Shown piece after piece: positions 22,708-32,955 of a DNA stretch of 64,000 bases. A model generated the notes under the pieces. It worked only from the letters and a program-made list of their open reading frames with translations, had not been told where the DNA came from and ran no database searches. This DNA comes from Seminavis robusta (Eukaryota; Bacillariophyta; Bacillariophyceae; Naviculales; Naviculaceae), in assembly GCA_903772945.1 (NCBI GenBank), contig CAICTM010000263.1, positions 1-64,000 on the forward strand. The letters are read 5' to 3'. A program made the translations under genes and the position numbers. Position 1 is the stretch's first letter. Each line of letters begins with the position of its first letter.

Positions 22708-23336
22708 GCTCCCCCTTCCTTCTGTGGTGTCTGTTTCTCTAGCTTTTCTTCTCGACACGCAGAAATTCCCTTTTAGAATTGTATTTTAGTTTCACACTTC
22801 ATTACTTTAGAACACAGTTAGTTTGCATTTCTAGCTTTCAGCGTGATTGAAGCTGCAGCTCTTTCAGCAGTGAGGAAGCCCACGATGGCGGAAATATGTT
22901 TCCGAAATTGGTTTTCGGAATACTTCCGAAACTTTCCCTTTTCTTGCTGGTTATGACCGTGACCGGTGAGAGCCAAATCCAAAACGGTTTCGGTTTTGCA
23001 ATTGGTATTGAATTCTAGCCGTTCAGCCAACGCGTCCGAGGGCAGTAGCTCGTCCCCACACTCCCAACCAGAGAGCAAAAACTCTACTAGCTAGGCAGCT
23101 ACGAAAGTTGCACTCTAGCTAGCTATACCAGTGCATCCATTGTGTGACATCAATGAATGCTGTCTTCTAGCTAGATAATGGATATGGTCAAATAATAATG
23201 TAGGTTTTTAAAATGAATGAACTGTGCAAAATCCTGCTGCGAAATTGTTAGTCTGTTGTGACTACCAATGATAACGTGCAGCATGGGTTGGTGTCTGTTT
23301 GTGTTGTGTAGTGTCTGATGGATTGGATGTCTGTTA
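22708..23336. other. Convergent intergenic gap
   Basis: 629 bp lie between two 3' ends. No gene is seen. There is an imperfect hairpin-like ggaaatatgtttccgaaattggttttcggaatacttccgaaac run near 22890-22930, and several ctagctagctata motifs near 23110-23180. Confidence 0.4.
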
Positions 23337-24386
23337 TCAGAGCTCATCAATACCTTGCCAATTGGCCAGAATAGCTTGGAATTCTTCCAAACTGACAGTT
23401 CCATCTTTGTTATAGTCCGATAGCTGAAAGTGCTGCAGAACAAACTTGTCTCGGTTGGGATAGTCCGGCGGTACATCCAGAAAGATTTCCATTTCATCAA
23501 TGGTGACCTTTCCATCTCCATTGGCGTCCATTTCTTGAAACATTTTGGTCGCATCGCGCGTGACCTTGTAATGTTGTTCGGGATTGTCGTGTGCGGCGAC
23601 AATTTCGATATCCATGGAGAGTGTGGCACCACCGGGAATGCTGCGTCCATCTCCTTGGTCGCCATATGCGAGTTCGGGTGGAATCACCAGAGTGACCCAA
23701 TCGCCACTGCAGAGTCCCAACAATGCCTGCGTCCATTGCAACAGGGAATCCTGATCCGCCATGTGTACCATGATGGGTTCGGGATACGCCGTGTGTTTGG
23801 AATGTGTGGAATCGACGAGTTTTCCTCGACTGCCCGTGCGGGACGATGCATCAATGGTGGTATTGTAGTGCATGGTGAGGTAATGATTGTGTGTGATGCG
23901 TTTGTTAGGAGCGCATTGCGTGTCGGTATAAAGGGAAGGGCCATCGTAGACAGTCGTCTTGACCTTGCTGGAAATATTTCTGTTGTTCAATGCTTCGGTA
24001 TGGGCAATAGGAGCCACGCCCGGAATGAGAGTGGTTGTGGCCGAACCACTACCACTATTGCTTTGACTGACAGTATCTGTTCTCGCAGGGACATCATCCA
24101 CATCCAGCGATCCACGGTGATGACTGTTACTACTGGTAATAGTACTGTGGCTACTGCTATGATTCCTTCGGTTTTTGCCGCTTCTCGTCGTAGAACTCAA
24201 GACCAATAGGGGTATATTGAGCAATGGAAGAGATAACAGAAAGATCCATATCGATAGTGGCGCATAAGAGGCAGACATGGTACTGACTGTGGCTCTGGAT
24301 GTAAGTGGCCGTCTTCGCATCATCATCGTCTTCGTGTCTTTGGAGGGGAGCTTTTGTTGCGTTGTTGTTTCTTTTGCGTTTTGCAT
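23337..24386 (-). CDS. ER-type FKBP peptidyl-prolyl isomerase with two EF-hands
   Basis: This is a 349-residue frame. A start at 24278 (Met37) gives a better signal peptide (MSASYAPLSIWIFLLSLPLL); the longer start puts a basic segment in front. The FKBP domain spans about 130-255: HYLTMHYNTTID, KLVDST in place of the usual KFDSS, LLQWTQALLGLCSGDWVTLVIPPELAYG and IPGGATLSMDIEIV. Two canonical EF-hand loops follow, DANGDGKVTIDE and DYNKDGTVSLEE. The protein ends in IDEL, which fits an ER retrieval signal. The architecture equals animal FKBP7/FKBP14, which fold procollagen-type clients in the ER in a calcium-linked way. The Val for Phe change in the active-site loop may lower isomerase activity. 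It is divergent from the plastid gene at 24692. Confidence 0.85.
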   Translation of the reverse strand: MQNAKETTTQQKLPSKDTKTMMMRRRPLTSRATVSTMSASYAPLSIWIFLLSLPLLNIPLLVLSSTTRSGKNRRNHSSSHSTITSSNSHHRGSLDVDDVPARTDTVSQSNSGSGSATTTLIPGVAPIAHTEALNNRNISSKVKTTVYDGPSLYTDTQCAPNKRITHNHYLTMHYNTTIDASSRTGSRGKLVDSTHSKHTAYPEPIMVHMADQDSLLQWTQALLGLCSGDWVTLVIPPELAYGDQGDGRSIPGGATLSMDIEIVAAHDNPEQHYKVTRDATKMFQEMDANGDGKVTIDEMEIFLDVPPDYPNRDKFVLQHFQLSDYNKDGTVSLEEFQAILANWQGIDEL

Positions 24387-24691
24387 TCCACTTTCCCCTT
24401 GTTGAGATCGTGAAAACCGTTTCCCTTTTGATCGCGGATCTCTTCTTTGGTACCGGTGAGTCGACCCAGTCGACTAAAATCTGCTCAGCCAATGTGTCCT
24501 CTTTCTAAACTGACGTCAGTCTCGAGTTTGATGGCTGTCCTTGAAGATCCCATCAAGCACAATCCCACGCCCCTTCATTATTTGATCTTGGACTGCCTCC
24601 AAGAAAGATCTGCATCGTGGCACCATTCTATCCACCTGAGAAAGGAGCCACAACAACAGAAGGCTTGGACTTCATCTGCCCCAACTAAAAG
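24387..24691. promoter_or_regulatory. Divergent promoter region, FKBP / plastid protein
   Basis: 305 bp between two divergent starts. It contains tgacgtcagt near 24511-24520, a CRE-like TGACGTCA palindrome. In diatoms bZIP/CRE-type sites have been linked to CO2 and light responses, so it may serve the plastid gene; this is inference. Confidence 0.4.
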
Positions 24692-26212
24692 ATGGTTCGA
24701 TTATCCCTGCTCCTCTTGACATCATTCGTCACTACCACTTTGGCGTTTTCGCCCCACCGGTATTGCGTCGCTCCACATCGACAACAGCAACAGCAGCAAC
24801 CATCATGGGCACTCTTTTCCACCAAGAAAAAGGTTCGACGACAACCATCATCATCCACTGATTCGTCGTCAGGTATTCTGGATATCGAAGAACCGGCTGG
24901 CATTGTAGGCGCCGAATTCTTTGGGGGTAACAAACAAAAGGAAGAGTTTTACGATCCAGTCGCCGAAGCCGAGGCGGATGCCGACGTTCAAGCAGCGGCA
25001 ACGGTCTATGATCGATTCCAAGATACCAACGCATTTAGTAGTCCCTTGGCAGCTCGCATTGGACGAGCGGTACAAAATCGAATCAATTCGGTACTCTACG
25101 TTGTCATGTCGTCGACTCCAGAACAAGAACAAGACACTACTAGTATTCAATATGCCAGCAATCTAGTGTGGGAGAGTTGCTTTAGCACCCAATCATCATC
25201 GACTCCTCTGGCAGGCTTGGAAGAAGCCTTGAATTTCTACAAAGGCGTCGATGTCGCCATTGTATCAGGAACACAACTACCGGGTGACAACAACCGAATT
25301 CAGTTGACATGGCAAATATCCGTCGTCTGGCCCATCTTTTGGGAACCTCGCGTCTTGCTCACGGGGTCCTCGGAAATCACCCTCCAAAATAATAATCTAG
25401 ACGACGACGACGACAAAGACGACAGCCTGATCCGTACAATTACCAAACAAATCGACTCGTTAGATTCTTCCTCCGATTTGATATCCACCATTGCCGATCA
25501 ATTATGGCCACGATTCTGGGATACCTACCATATTGGAATGACACCCTCTGCCGAAATCATGACACGGGTCGAGGACAAAAAGAAGCAACAATCAGGATTC
25601 CTGCCCAAAAAGTACAATGTATTTGAAATACCCGCTCGATTGGTCACGGCTCCCACACAGTTGGATTCCGAGGCGGGTCGCATCGATGGAAATGCCCAAA
25701 TTATACCCAATCATGCCTTTTCCTGCGTTGTCAAAACCATGGGACCACAAAAACAAGACTACGTACCGGCATCTCCGGTACAAGTGCAGATTTTGCCTCC
25801 TTCCGCAGGAGCTACTCTTCCAAAGATCAAGTGGTCCATTCCCTTGTCGGTCGACTTTCAAACCAATGCCAAATTGCCCCTGCCCGGTGCTGATCCGGAA
25901 GCTAGACCGGATTCGGAGCCCCTTTGCGAGTACGAGTTTCAACCACGGCGACTGGTCGCCACGGTCCCATTCAGTGGATCACCCCAAGATGTAGAGATTG
26001 CGGACGCGAGAAAAACGTTGTATGACAGTGTCATCAAGGACGGTTTAAAGCCTCTCCTTGATGATGATGGAAGACCTCAATTCTTCTTTCTGTCGAATGG
26101 CGTCAAAGCTTGTTACACAGAGGAAGGTCTCGGAATGTGCGTCTACGAATGGCGACCAAAATTCGTAGAACCCAATGAAGTTGGAATCGAGCTGACCAGA
26201 ACCGGTAGCTAG
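24692..26212 (+). CDS. Plastid-targeted protein of unknown function
   Basis: The 506-residue single-exon frame begins with a signal peptide ending in TTTLAFSPHR, the ASAF-type junction of diatom plastid presequences, followed by a Gln/Ser-rich transit-like stretch. The mature part has no family I recognise. Visible features are an acidic low-complexity insert (NNLDDDDDKDD, about 240) and a conserved-looking core around DQLWPRFWDTYHIGMTPSAE (about 270-290). The C-terminal third is beta-rich and ends near VCYTEEGLGMCVYEWRP-type residues. There is no membrane helix after the presequence, so a stromal location is likely. It shares a short divergent promoter with the FKBP gene. Confidence 0.7.
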   Translation: MVRLSLLLLTSFVTTTLAFSPHRYCVAPHRQQQQQQPSWALFSTKKKVRRQPSSSTDSSSGILDIEEPAGIVGAEFFGGNKQKEEFYDPVAEAEADADVQAAATVYDRFQDTNAFSSPLAARIGRAVQNRINSVLYVVMSSTPEQEQDTTSIQYASNLVWESCFSTQSSSTPLAGLEEALNFYKGVDVAIVSGTQLPGDNNRIQLTWQISVVWPIFWEPRVLLTGSSEITLQNNNLDDDDDKDDSLIRTITKQIDSLDSSSDLISTIADQLWPRFWDTYHIGMTPSAEIMTRVEDKKKQQSGFLPKKYNVFEIPARLVTAPTQLDSEAGRIDGNAQIIPNHAFSCVVKTMGPQKQDYVPASPVQVQILPPSAGATLPKIKWSIPLSVDFQTNAKLPLPGADPEARPDSEPLCEYEFQPRRLVATVPFSGSPQDVEIADARKTLYDSVIKDGLKPLLDDDGRPQFFFLSNGVKACYTEEGLGMCVYEWRPKFVEPNEVGIELTRTGS

Positions 26213-27100
26213 CAAGCAAACAAGAAGCAAGCAAGCTAGTGAAAAGGAAAGGGTAGTTCAATGCTTGCAAGTGGCGCAGCCATAAGCTACAAATGTATAG
26301 AATTTTCGTGTCTGCCGACTGGTTCTGTTGAAATTGGTTGAACAAAAGTGCGGCTCCCAAACACCTTGTCTTGCACCGGTAGCGTACGACTGTACCGGTG
26401 GTACCGTACCACAGTAATCTGCCAGACTTGACTTCTCCTCAAATGTTGGTACTCTCCACACTGCTCCCTGCTCCCCTGCCTGCAGATGACGAGGCCGTTG
26501 CTGTTTCTTGTCCGCACGTGTGATAACCAACCAACCACATCTCTTCACGCGAAATCTACCATCATAGATCGATTGAGCCCTCTACGTAGCTGGGTTGGAA
26601 TATACCGGTACCGGTACCGGTATACTATATATAGCTAGCTACCGAAGGAGCCATCTTGAAGGTAATCCAAAGCACTAAATGCATCCGCAAAACTTCTTCT
26701 GTTGCAACTATGCATACATGTAGCTGTCTCGTGCCCTGTCCAAACAACACGATCAGAATCTGTTTGTGCCATTCATGCGGCCTGGTGCAAAAAATCCTTA
26801 CTGGCTGTCACTCAGAAATGAGGATGAGGAACAAACGAACAAACCAGTACCTGCGTCGTTGTCGGTACCGGTATAGACGCGGCCCTTGCACTGCACAACG
26901 AGTGACTGGACTCCAAGTTGTGAAGATGCGGTCGTGGTCGTTGCAGTTTACGCGTCAATTCCAGCAATTCACTGAGCATTTAGAAGCCTACAAAATCAAC
27001 GATGCGAAAGGGGCTAGAAGTTATAGTTATAGTTTTACTTTCGATGCTGGCGCAAATAACGGATTCGCTGCCTCCAGACTCGTCGTCTATGCTAAATAGC
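26213..27100. other. Convergent intergenic gap with a perfect palindrome
   Basis: 888 bp lie between two 3' ends. At 26601-26624 there is a 24-bp perfect palindrome built from ACCGGT units, followed by tatatatagctagctac. A forward frame at 26656-27099 lacks motifs and I treat it as chance. Confidence 0.45.
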
Positions 27101-30100
27101 TCAACTCTGAGTGCATTCCGTTTGACCATCGCCGTCACCGGGAGTCATCTGATCGGCCTGCAATTGTTGAGTGAAGTCTTTCATTGGTCTGTGGATGTCG
27201 GGACGAGCACGATCCGGTGACTTCTTGTTCACTTTCTGTATATGAAGCTCGTAAACTCTCGCCTTCGAAGCAAAGCTGGGGCTCGCTGTTTCAGCACGCG
27301 AAAATGCACCTGCGTTGTTTTCGTGTTTCTTGCTTGGAGTAAGCACTTGTTCACCCCTCGAACCGTCTTCGTTTTGTTGTCGCGAGTGGCTCATCTGCCG
27401 CTGAAGCTCGAGCTTGTTGCTTGGAGAAAGTACATTTACATTTTTGTCTCCCGTGGAAAACGCCGACTTTTCCTCATCACTGATCTGTCGCTGCTGAGGC
27501 TCGATGCGCGGCGCTGGAATATCCGAGGAAAACGATTCCTTTAGGCCCGGTGATCCGAAGCTTGTGTCTGTGTCTCGATAGTGACTGTAGAATGAGGCTT
27601 CCCTGTTTTCTCGCGAATCACTGATTTGTCGCTGCTGAGGCTCGATGCGCGGTGCCGGAATATCCGAGGAAAACGTTCCCTGTAGTTCCGGTGCTCCGAA
27701 GCTTGTGTCCGTGTCTTGATAGAAGAACGAGGCTTCCCTGTTTTCTTCCTCGTCCGTCACAGCCATTTCCGCACGTTCTTTGTCGAGCTTCACAGCAGTC
27801 AGTTCCGCTTTGAGCTTGGTAATCTCTTGATCCCGCTGGTGTAGCGCTTGGGTTACCTTTTGGACTTCAACAGTGGCTGACGAGTACTTCATTACCATTT
27901 CTCGTTTCTCCTCGTTGAGTCTCGCTGCTTCCTCTTCGTACCCCGCCTTGACCTCTACAAGCGCCGATTGGTTGGCTGCCCCGCTGGAATAGCTTCCGAG
28001 CAAATGGCTGCTGTTGCTCTCGCTTTGGAACGACATGGACGTGTCCTGGGACGCGCTCTTTGCAAGTTTTCGCTTCAGGTCTTGAAGCTCGTGATGAGCA
28101 TCCATCAACTCCTTGTTGAGTTTGTCGACTTGGGAGTGATCGGTACCTCTTTGACCGCCTAGCTGACGACGGTATTTGTCGGATTCTTCTTGGAGCAATG
28201 TTTTTTCGCGTTGTAGTTTTGTGACAGTATCATTAAGGTCATCCCGCAATGTCTCCATCTCAATGATCGTATTGGTAGCATATTCCAGCCTTTCCTTCTT
28301 CGAAGCATATTTCGAAGCCAGCTGGTTGTATTGCTCCTGGGAAGTTGCAAGTTCGAGAGATGTTTGCTCCTTCTGCTGCCACAATTCTTTGAGCGCCGCT
28401 TCGGCACCGTTTTTCGCTCCTTGTAAGAGCTCTTCAAGTCTTTGTTTCAGTTCTGTACGCTTCTCGTCCTCTTGCTGCTTGATCTTCTCAATCTCGTTCG
28501 CTGTTTGATCTTGTAGTTGCGCCATCCGCCGCATCGAGTTTTCTTCAGTATCCTTGATGCGGGCGGAACACTCATCCATCGTTACCTTTAGTTTCATTTC
28601 GTATTTCTCCTGCAGTTTCTTGTAGTCAACGGACGCTTTGTCGGCTTTCATGCGATACGCCTTACGTTCGTCGTCGAGAAGTCGATTCATGTTTGCCTGC
28701 AACTCCTCAAGCTCTTTCTTCGCCTTGGAGTTCAACACTTCCCTTGTTGCTTCCAGCGTCCGGTGAGATTCTTGGCTAATTTCCTCCTTTGCTTTCGTCT
28801 CCTCCTTGAGCTGCTTCAGCAGCGTTTCGCTGACTTCTTTTAGCTGACGACTTTCCTCGTTCAAGTTTTCTTCTCGCTTCTTGCCCTCCTCCACTGAAGC
28901 TTCTGCCGCCTTCAAAGAGCTACTCGTTTCCTGGAGCTCTGTGTCGAGTTTCTGGTACTTCTCGTCGGCTTCCTGGAGGCGCTTCTCGTAGTCGTTGATA
29001 TGATTCATGAGCTCTTCTTGGCGCTGTCCAGAAGCATGAAGCATCTCCCTTGTCTCATTGAGCTGAGTCTTGGTTTCCTCCACTTCCATCTCCTTCGCTT
29101 TCAACTCTTCTCGCAGTTTCTCGGCACTTGCAATCCACTCGTTGAGCTGATGTTGCTGCTTCATTTGCTCTTCCTCCATCGAAAACAACGTTTGGCGTGC
29201 TTGTTCGAGTTCGTCATTCTTTTTCACTAGCTCAATGTCGAGTTTGTCGGCCATTTGTTTCCATTCTGCCAGATCCCGTTCGATTTGTGCTTTCGCTTCT
29301 TCGGTATTTTGCAAGGTTTGCTTTGTCCCATCTAGTTCAGCCGCTCGGCGTTTCAAATCTGCTTCGAGCTTGTCGGACATGATCTTCCATTCAGCTACAT
29401 CGGCTTCAACTTTTCTCTTGAGATCTTCGGTTTCCTTGAGCTGATCCTTCGTACTCTCGAGCTCACCAGTTCTCTTTTCCAGTTCCTTCTCGAGCTTTTC
29501 GGCCATCTCCTTCCACTCGTCGAGTTCAGTCTCCAATACGCTCTTCTGTTCCTCCAAGTTGCCAATTCGTTGTTGGAGACTCTCGAGAGTTTCCAAGCAA
29601 GAGTTGTACTGATCCTCCAAGAACTTGATCTTTCTCTGATACTCCTCAGCGGCTTTATCCTTATCTACAATTTCGGCTTCCAACTGAGCAAGTCTTTGTT
29701 TCGCCGTGGAGAGAAGAGATTCAGTTTCCTCGAGCTTGTTCTTGGACTTGAGGTATTCTGCCTTGAAGCGTTCCTGTCGGACTGTGGAGTCTTCCAGGTT
29801 TTCTTGAAGCCTCTGAACCGAGTCATCAGTTCGTTCCTCTGCGAAGACTCTCAATCGTTCATTCTCGTTGCGCAGTTTGACGAGTTCCTCGTAAAGCTCC
29901 GGGTTGAGTTCGCTACGGAGAGAGGGCGACGATGAGAACAGAGAATGCGTATGTGATCAGTGAACGACCAAGAACTGCAAATAGTATTCATCACACTGCT
30001 GCATCGTAGACTTACCTGATACCCTCCCCGATCCCGGGGCCGTCTTGTGTCTCCTTCAAACGGATGAATTTGCGAAGTTCGTCGGCCTGGGCACGCTGTG

Positions 30101-32405
30101 CTCTGGCCTCTCGAATGACATCATCTCGCTTTCCATTCAGCTCGCTTCGTTCTCTCTCCAACTTTGCCAATGCATCTTTGCATTCAGCAAGCTGCACCTC
30201 AGCGTCCACTGCCTTTGCTTTGTAATCTTCCAACTGGCGCTTCAATGGTTGCAGAACTTTCAACTCATTTTGGAGACGCAGACACTCCTCGACAGATTCG
30301 CTGTGAGCCTCCTGCTCGCGTTCCAATGCCTCCTTGTAATCGTTCATGCTGTCGATACGTTCTTTGTACTTTCGAATCTTTTCAGTGGCCTCCAAGAGCT
30401 TCTCGTGCGTATGTTGCATCAAATCGAGCTCATCGTTTGCGTTGGCCAATTCTTCTTTCGCTCGCATACTCGCCTTGTTCTTTTCCTTCTCTGTACGGAG
30501 ATCCTTCTTGAGTTTTGCCATCTCGGTGTCATAGCTCCGGCGAAGCTCATCTTCACGACCGAGAGCCCTTGATTCCAGCTTCATCATTTCCTTTCGTAAC
30601 TTTGACTCGGTTGATTCCATCTTCTGATTCAGCTCCCGTTCGCGTTTTTGATAGGATTGCAGAATGGATTCCAACGATTTGTTCTTTGCGCGCAAATCTT
30701 TGACGAAGTCATCCACTTGCAACGGGGACTGAAGCACGCTGTCATCGGGTGAAAACATCATTCGACCATCAACTTCCCGTTCCTGCGTTGTAAGTGACAC
30801 GTCGGGTGTTTTGATAGGGACTGGGCTGTCGAGCAATGACACTCTTCTCGCTGGAGAAGAGAACGCATCTCCCTGGCGCCCCCTCCCGACCTGCCTCTGT
30901 TTGGTATCCGTAGATGAATTGACCTTTAGAACGGCAAGATCGGAACCAGCTTCAAGAGAGCTAGTGGTATCAACTGTGCTAAGGGTTGTGTCTGTGAGGG
31001 GGAGGGACAAATGGTTGTCGATTTCCAATTCGTCTGAAGGAGTCGACGACGCCGGCATCTTCTGATCAAGTGAATATGGCGGAGGTGGTGGGGGCGGACC
31101 CGGCTTCTGCGTTCCACCTTTTCTGCTGAGCGTACCATGGTGCTGCTGTGGCTGCTGCTGTTGTTGTTGCTGCTTTTGGTTGCGCTGGTTCTGGTTGTTG
31201 ATGGAGGCAAACGCCGCTCGCTGCTGCGTCTGCACTTGCCGCTCTCGAAACGGTACATTCTGCGAACCATTACTAGTTCCAGTACTATGCCGCTGTTTAC
31301 CCGGCGAAGCAAATCCCTTTTGTTTACGCTGTTGGCGATCCCGGGGAGGCGATGCAAATCCCTTTTGGCACCGTTTCTTTGTTAATTCGGGCATGTAATG
31401 TCCTTCAGGTTGACGGGGCTTTGACGACTGTGATCCCTCGTGGTCCTGATGGTCTTGATGACGGACATGTGAAGCACTGCGACTTCTCTGATGATCCTGT
31501 TGATTGGACCGTCCTCTAGATCGGTCCTGCGACTCGGTTTGCGGGATACCATGCACATTGCGCTCTCGCCGTGGCGACCCAAAAGCTCGGACCCGCTGAG
31601 AAGTCTCTTGTGGAGGAGGAGTGACATCGCTTGCTCCAGCTGAAGAGTCATCATCTACAAAGAGGTGGGAATCCTGTTTCTTGCGTGCACAATTTTTGAT
31701 GAATGGTTTGTTGCCAGGGTCTGGGATGGGCGCATCAGGACCGTCAATGACAGCGTCGTTGTTGGGGCCACAGAGCATTCGTGGCGAACGAACACCCCTA
31801 CTGGATCGGCTAGAGTTCTTTGGCTTTCTAGGCAATGTTTTCTTCATTCGTTCAATGAGGTTCATGAGAATCTTTTGCACTGATTTTGACAGCGACATGA
31901 TGCGTTGAATGTATTTTCGTCGTTCGTCCAGATCAGGACTAGTGACAGCAAAGTCCAGTAGATTGGACAAAACTACATGGGGAATTTCAGCATCGGAGCT
32001 TGCATTCTCGGGTGTTGTGTAGATTTCAAATCGGCTTTTGATGGTTGTGACATTCAACATGGCCCTCCATATTTGACTAGCAGAGTTATGGGAGCCAATG
32101 TCGTTTCGATGCAAACCGCAAACTTCCTCGGCTACATGGACCACGGCACTGTAGAAGAAATAAGCATCGAACACAGTGTCAGCGATGCACAAAAATTGAA
32201 TGATCCAAAACAAGTCCTTGTTGTGGTTGTTTTTGCTTGCTTACCGTGAAATCTTGACATTTTCAAGAGATTCCAAGACAATGTTGAATCGTTCCTTGAT
32301 ATCGCCATCAATCCCATCGACAACTGAGAAAGGAAACTGATCAAACGTCTGGAGCCAGGACACTAGGGCCAACACTTCGCGTTTTTCTTGTTCTTCCTTG
32401 CTCAT
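27101..32405 (-). CDS. HOOK-type coiled-coil protein, three exons
   Basis: Exons 32405-32245, 32148-30016 and 29912-27101 (introns 96 and 103 bp; phases 2 and 2) encode 1701 residues. Residues 1-160 match the HOOK N-terminal domain: ALVSWLQTFDQFPF at the start, then an all-helical segment ending in QKILMNLIERMKK. A disordered Arg/Gln/Pro-rich region follows (about 170-520). Coiled coil then runs from about 530 to 1480, interrupted at exon 3 by SELNPELYEELVKLRNENERL, the motif seen in HOOK proteins. The tail holds two copies of a 43-residue repeat ending FSSDIPAPRIEPQQRQISD. HOOK proteins link cargo or organelles to dynein on microtubules. At 1701 residues this is more than twice a typical HOOK. 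The start at 32405 is preferred over 32444. Confidence 0.8.
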
Positions 32406-32955
32406 GTTGTCGTGGTGCCTATCAATGTGGGGTTTTCGGCACAACAGGGTAACGCCGTGGTCAGATCAAAGATGCTTCTGCCAAGTTGATCCACAACAGA
32501 TTATCTCCCGCTATGGTCTCAACAAAAGCATCAAATGAAATGTCTTTCTCTTGTTGTTTACCTCTTCTTCTTGTCTGATGGGACAGCAAGAAAGGAAGCG
32601 ACCTTTTGCTTGCTTTCTCAAGAGGGATGGAAGTGATGATCTTCAACAAGCGAGAATTGTCGTTGATGTGTGAGAAGCGACTTGCCGGAGCGCTACTTAG
32701 ACACGAGAAGTTACCGTATTTCAACGGTTTATTCGAGTGATCATTCGACAATAAGATTCAAGATCGAATTGAGTCGAATCGAATCGAATCGATCACAGAT
32801 CTTTTGCATTCGCTTTTCGGAAGCCGAGGCCACCACCTCACAAACACCGAAGCTGAGACCTGCATTTGGGGTCTGTGCGTGCTGTTGCTGATCAAACCCA
32901 GACATTCTCTTTCCTGCCATCACCTCGATCCTCTGATTGCCCACAAAACACCACC
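32406..32955. promoter_or_regulatory. Divergent promoter region, HOOK-type / NAPRT
   Basis: 550 bp separate the two starts. A tandem tcgaatcgaatcga run occurs near 32772-32790. No gene or named regulatory site is seen. Confidence 0.4.

Noticed and set aside
23430-24209. Long forward frame opposite the FKBP gene
   Set aside because: It is antisense to a well-supported coding exon and has no motif; a by-product of the opposite strand.
26656-27099. Forward frame of 147 codons in the gap after 26213
   Set aside because: Cys/Arg-rich random-looking composition, no domain, and it lies over palindrome-rich intergenic DNA.
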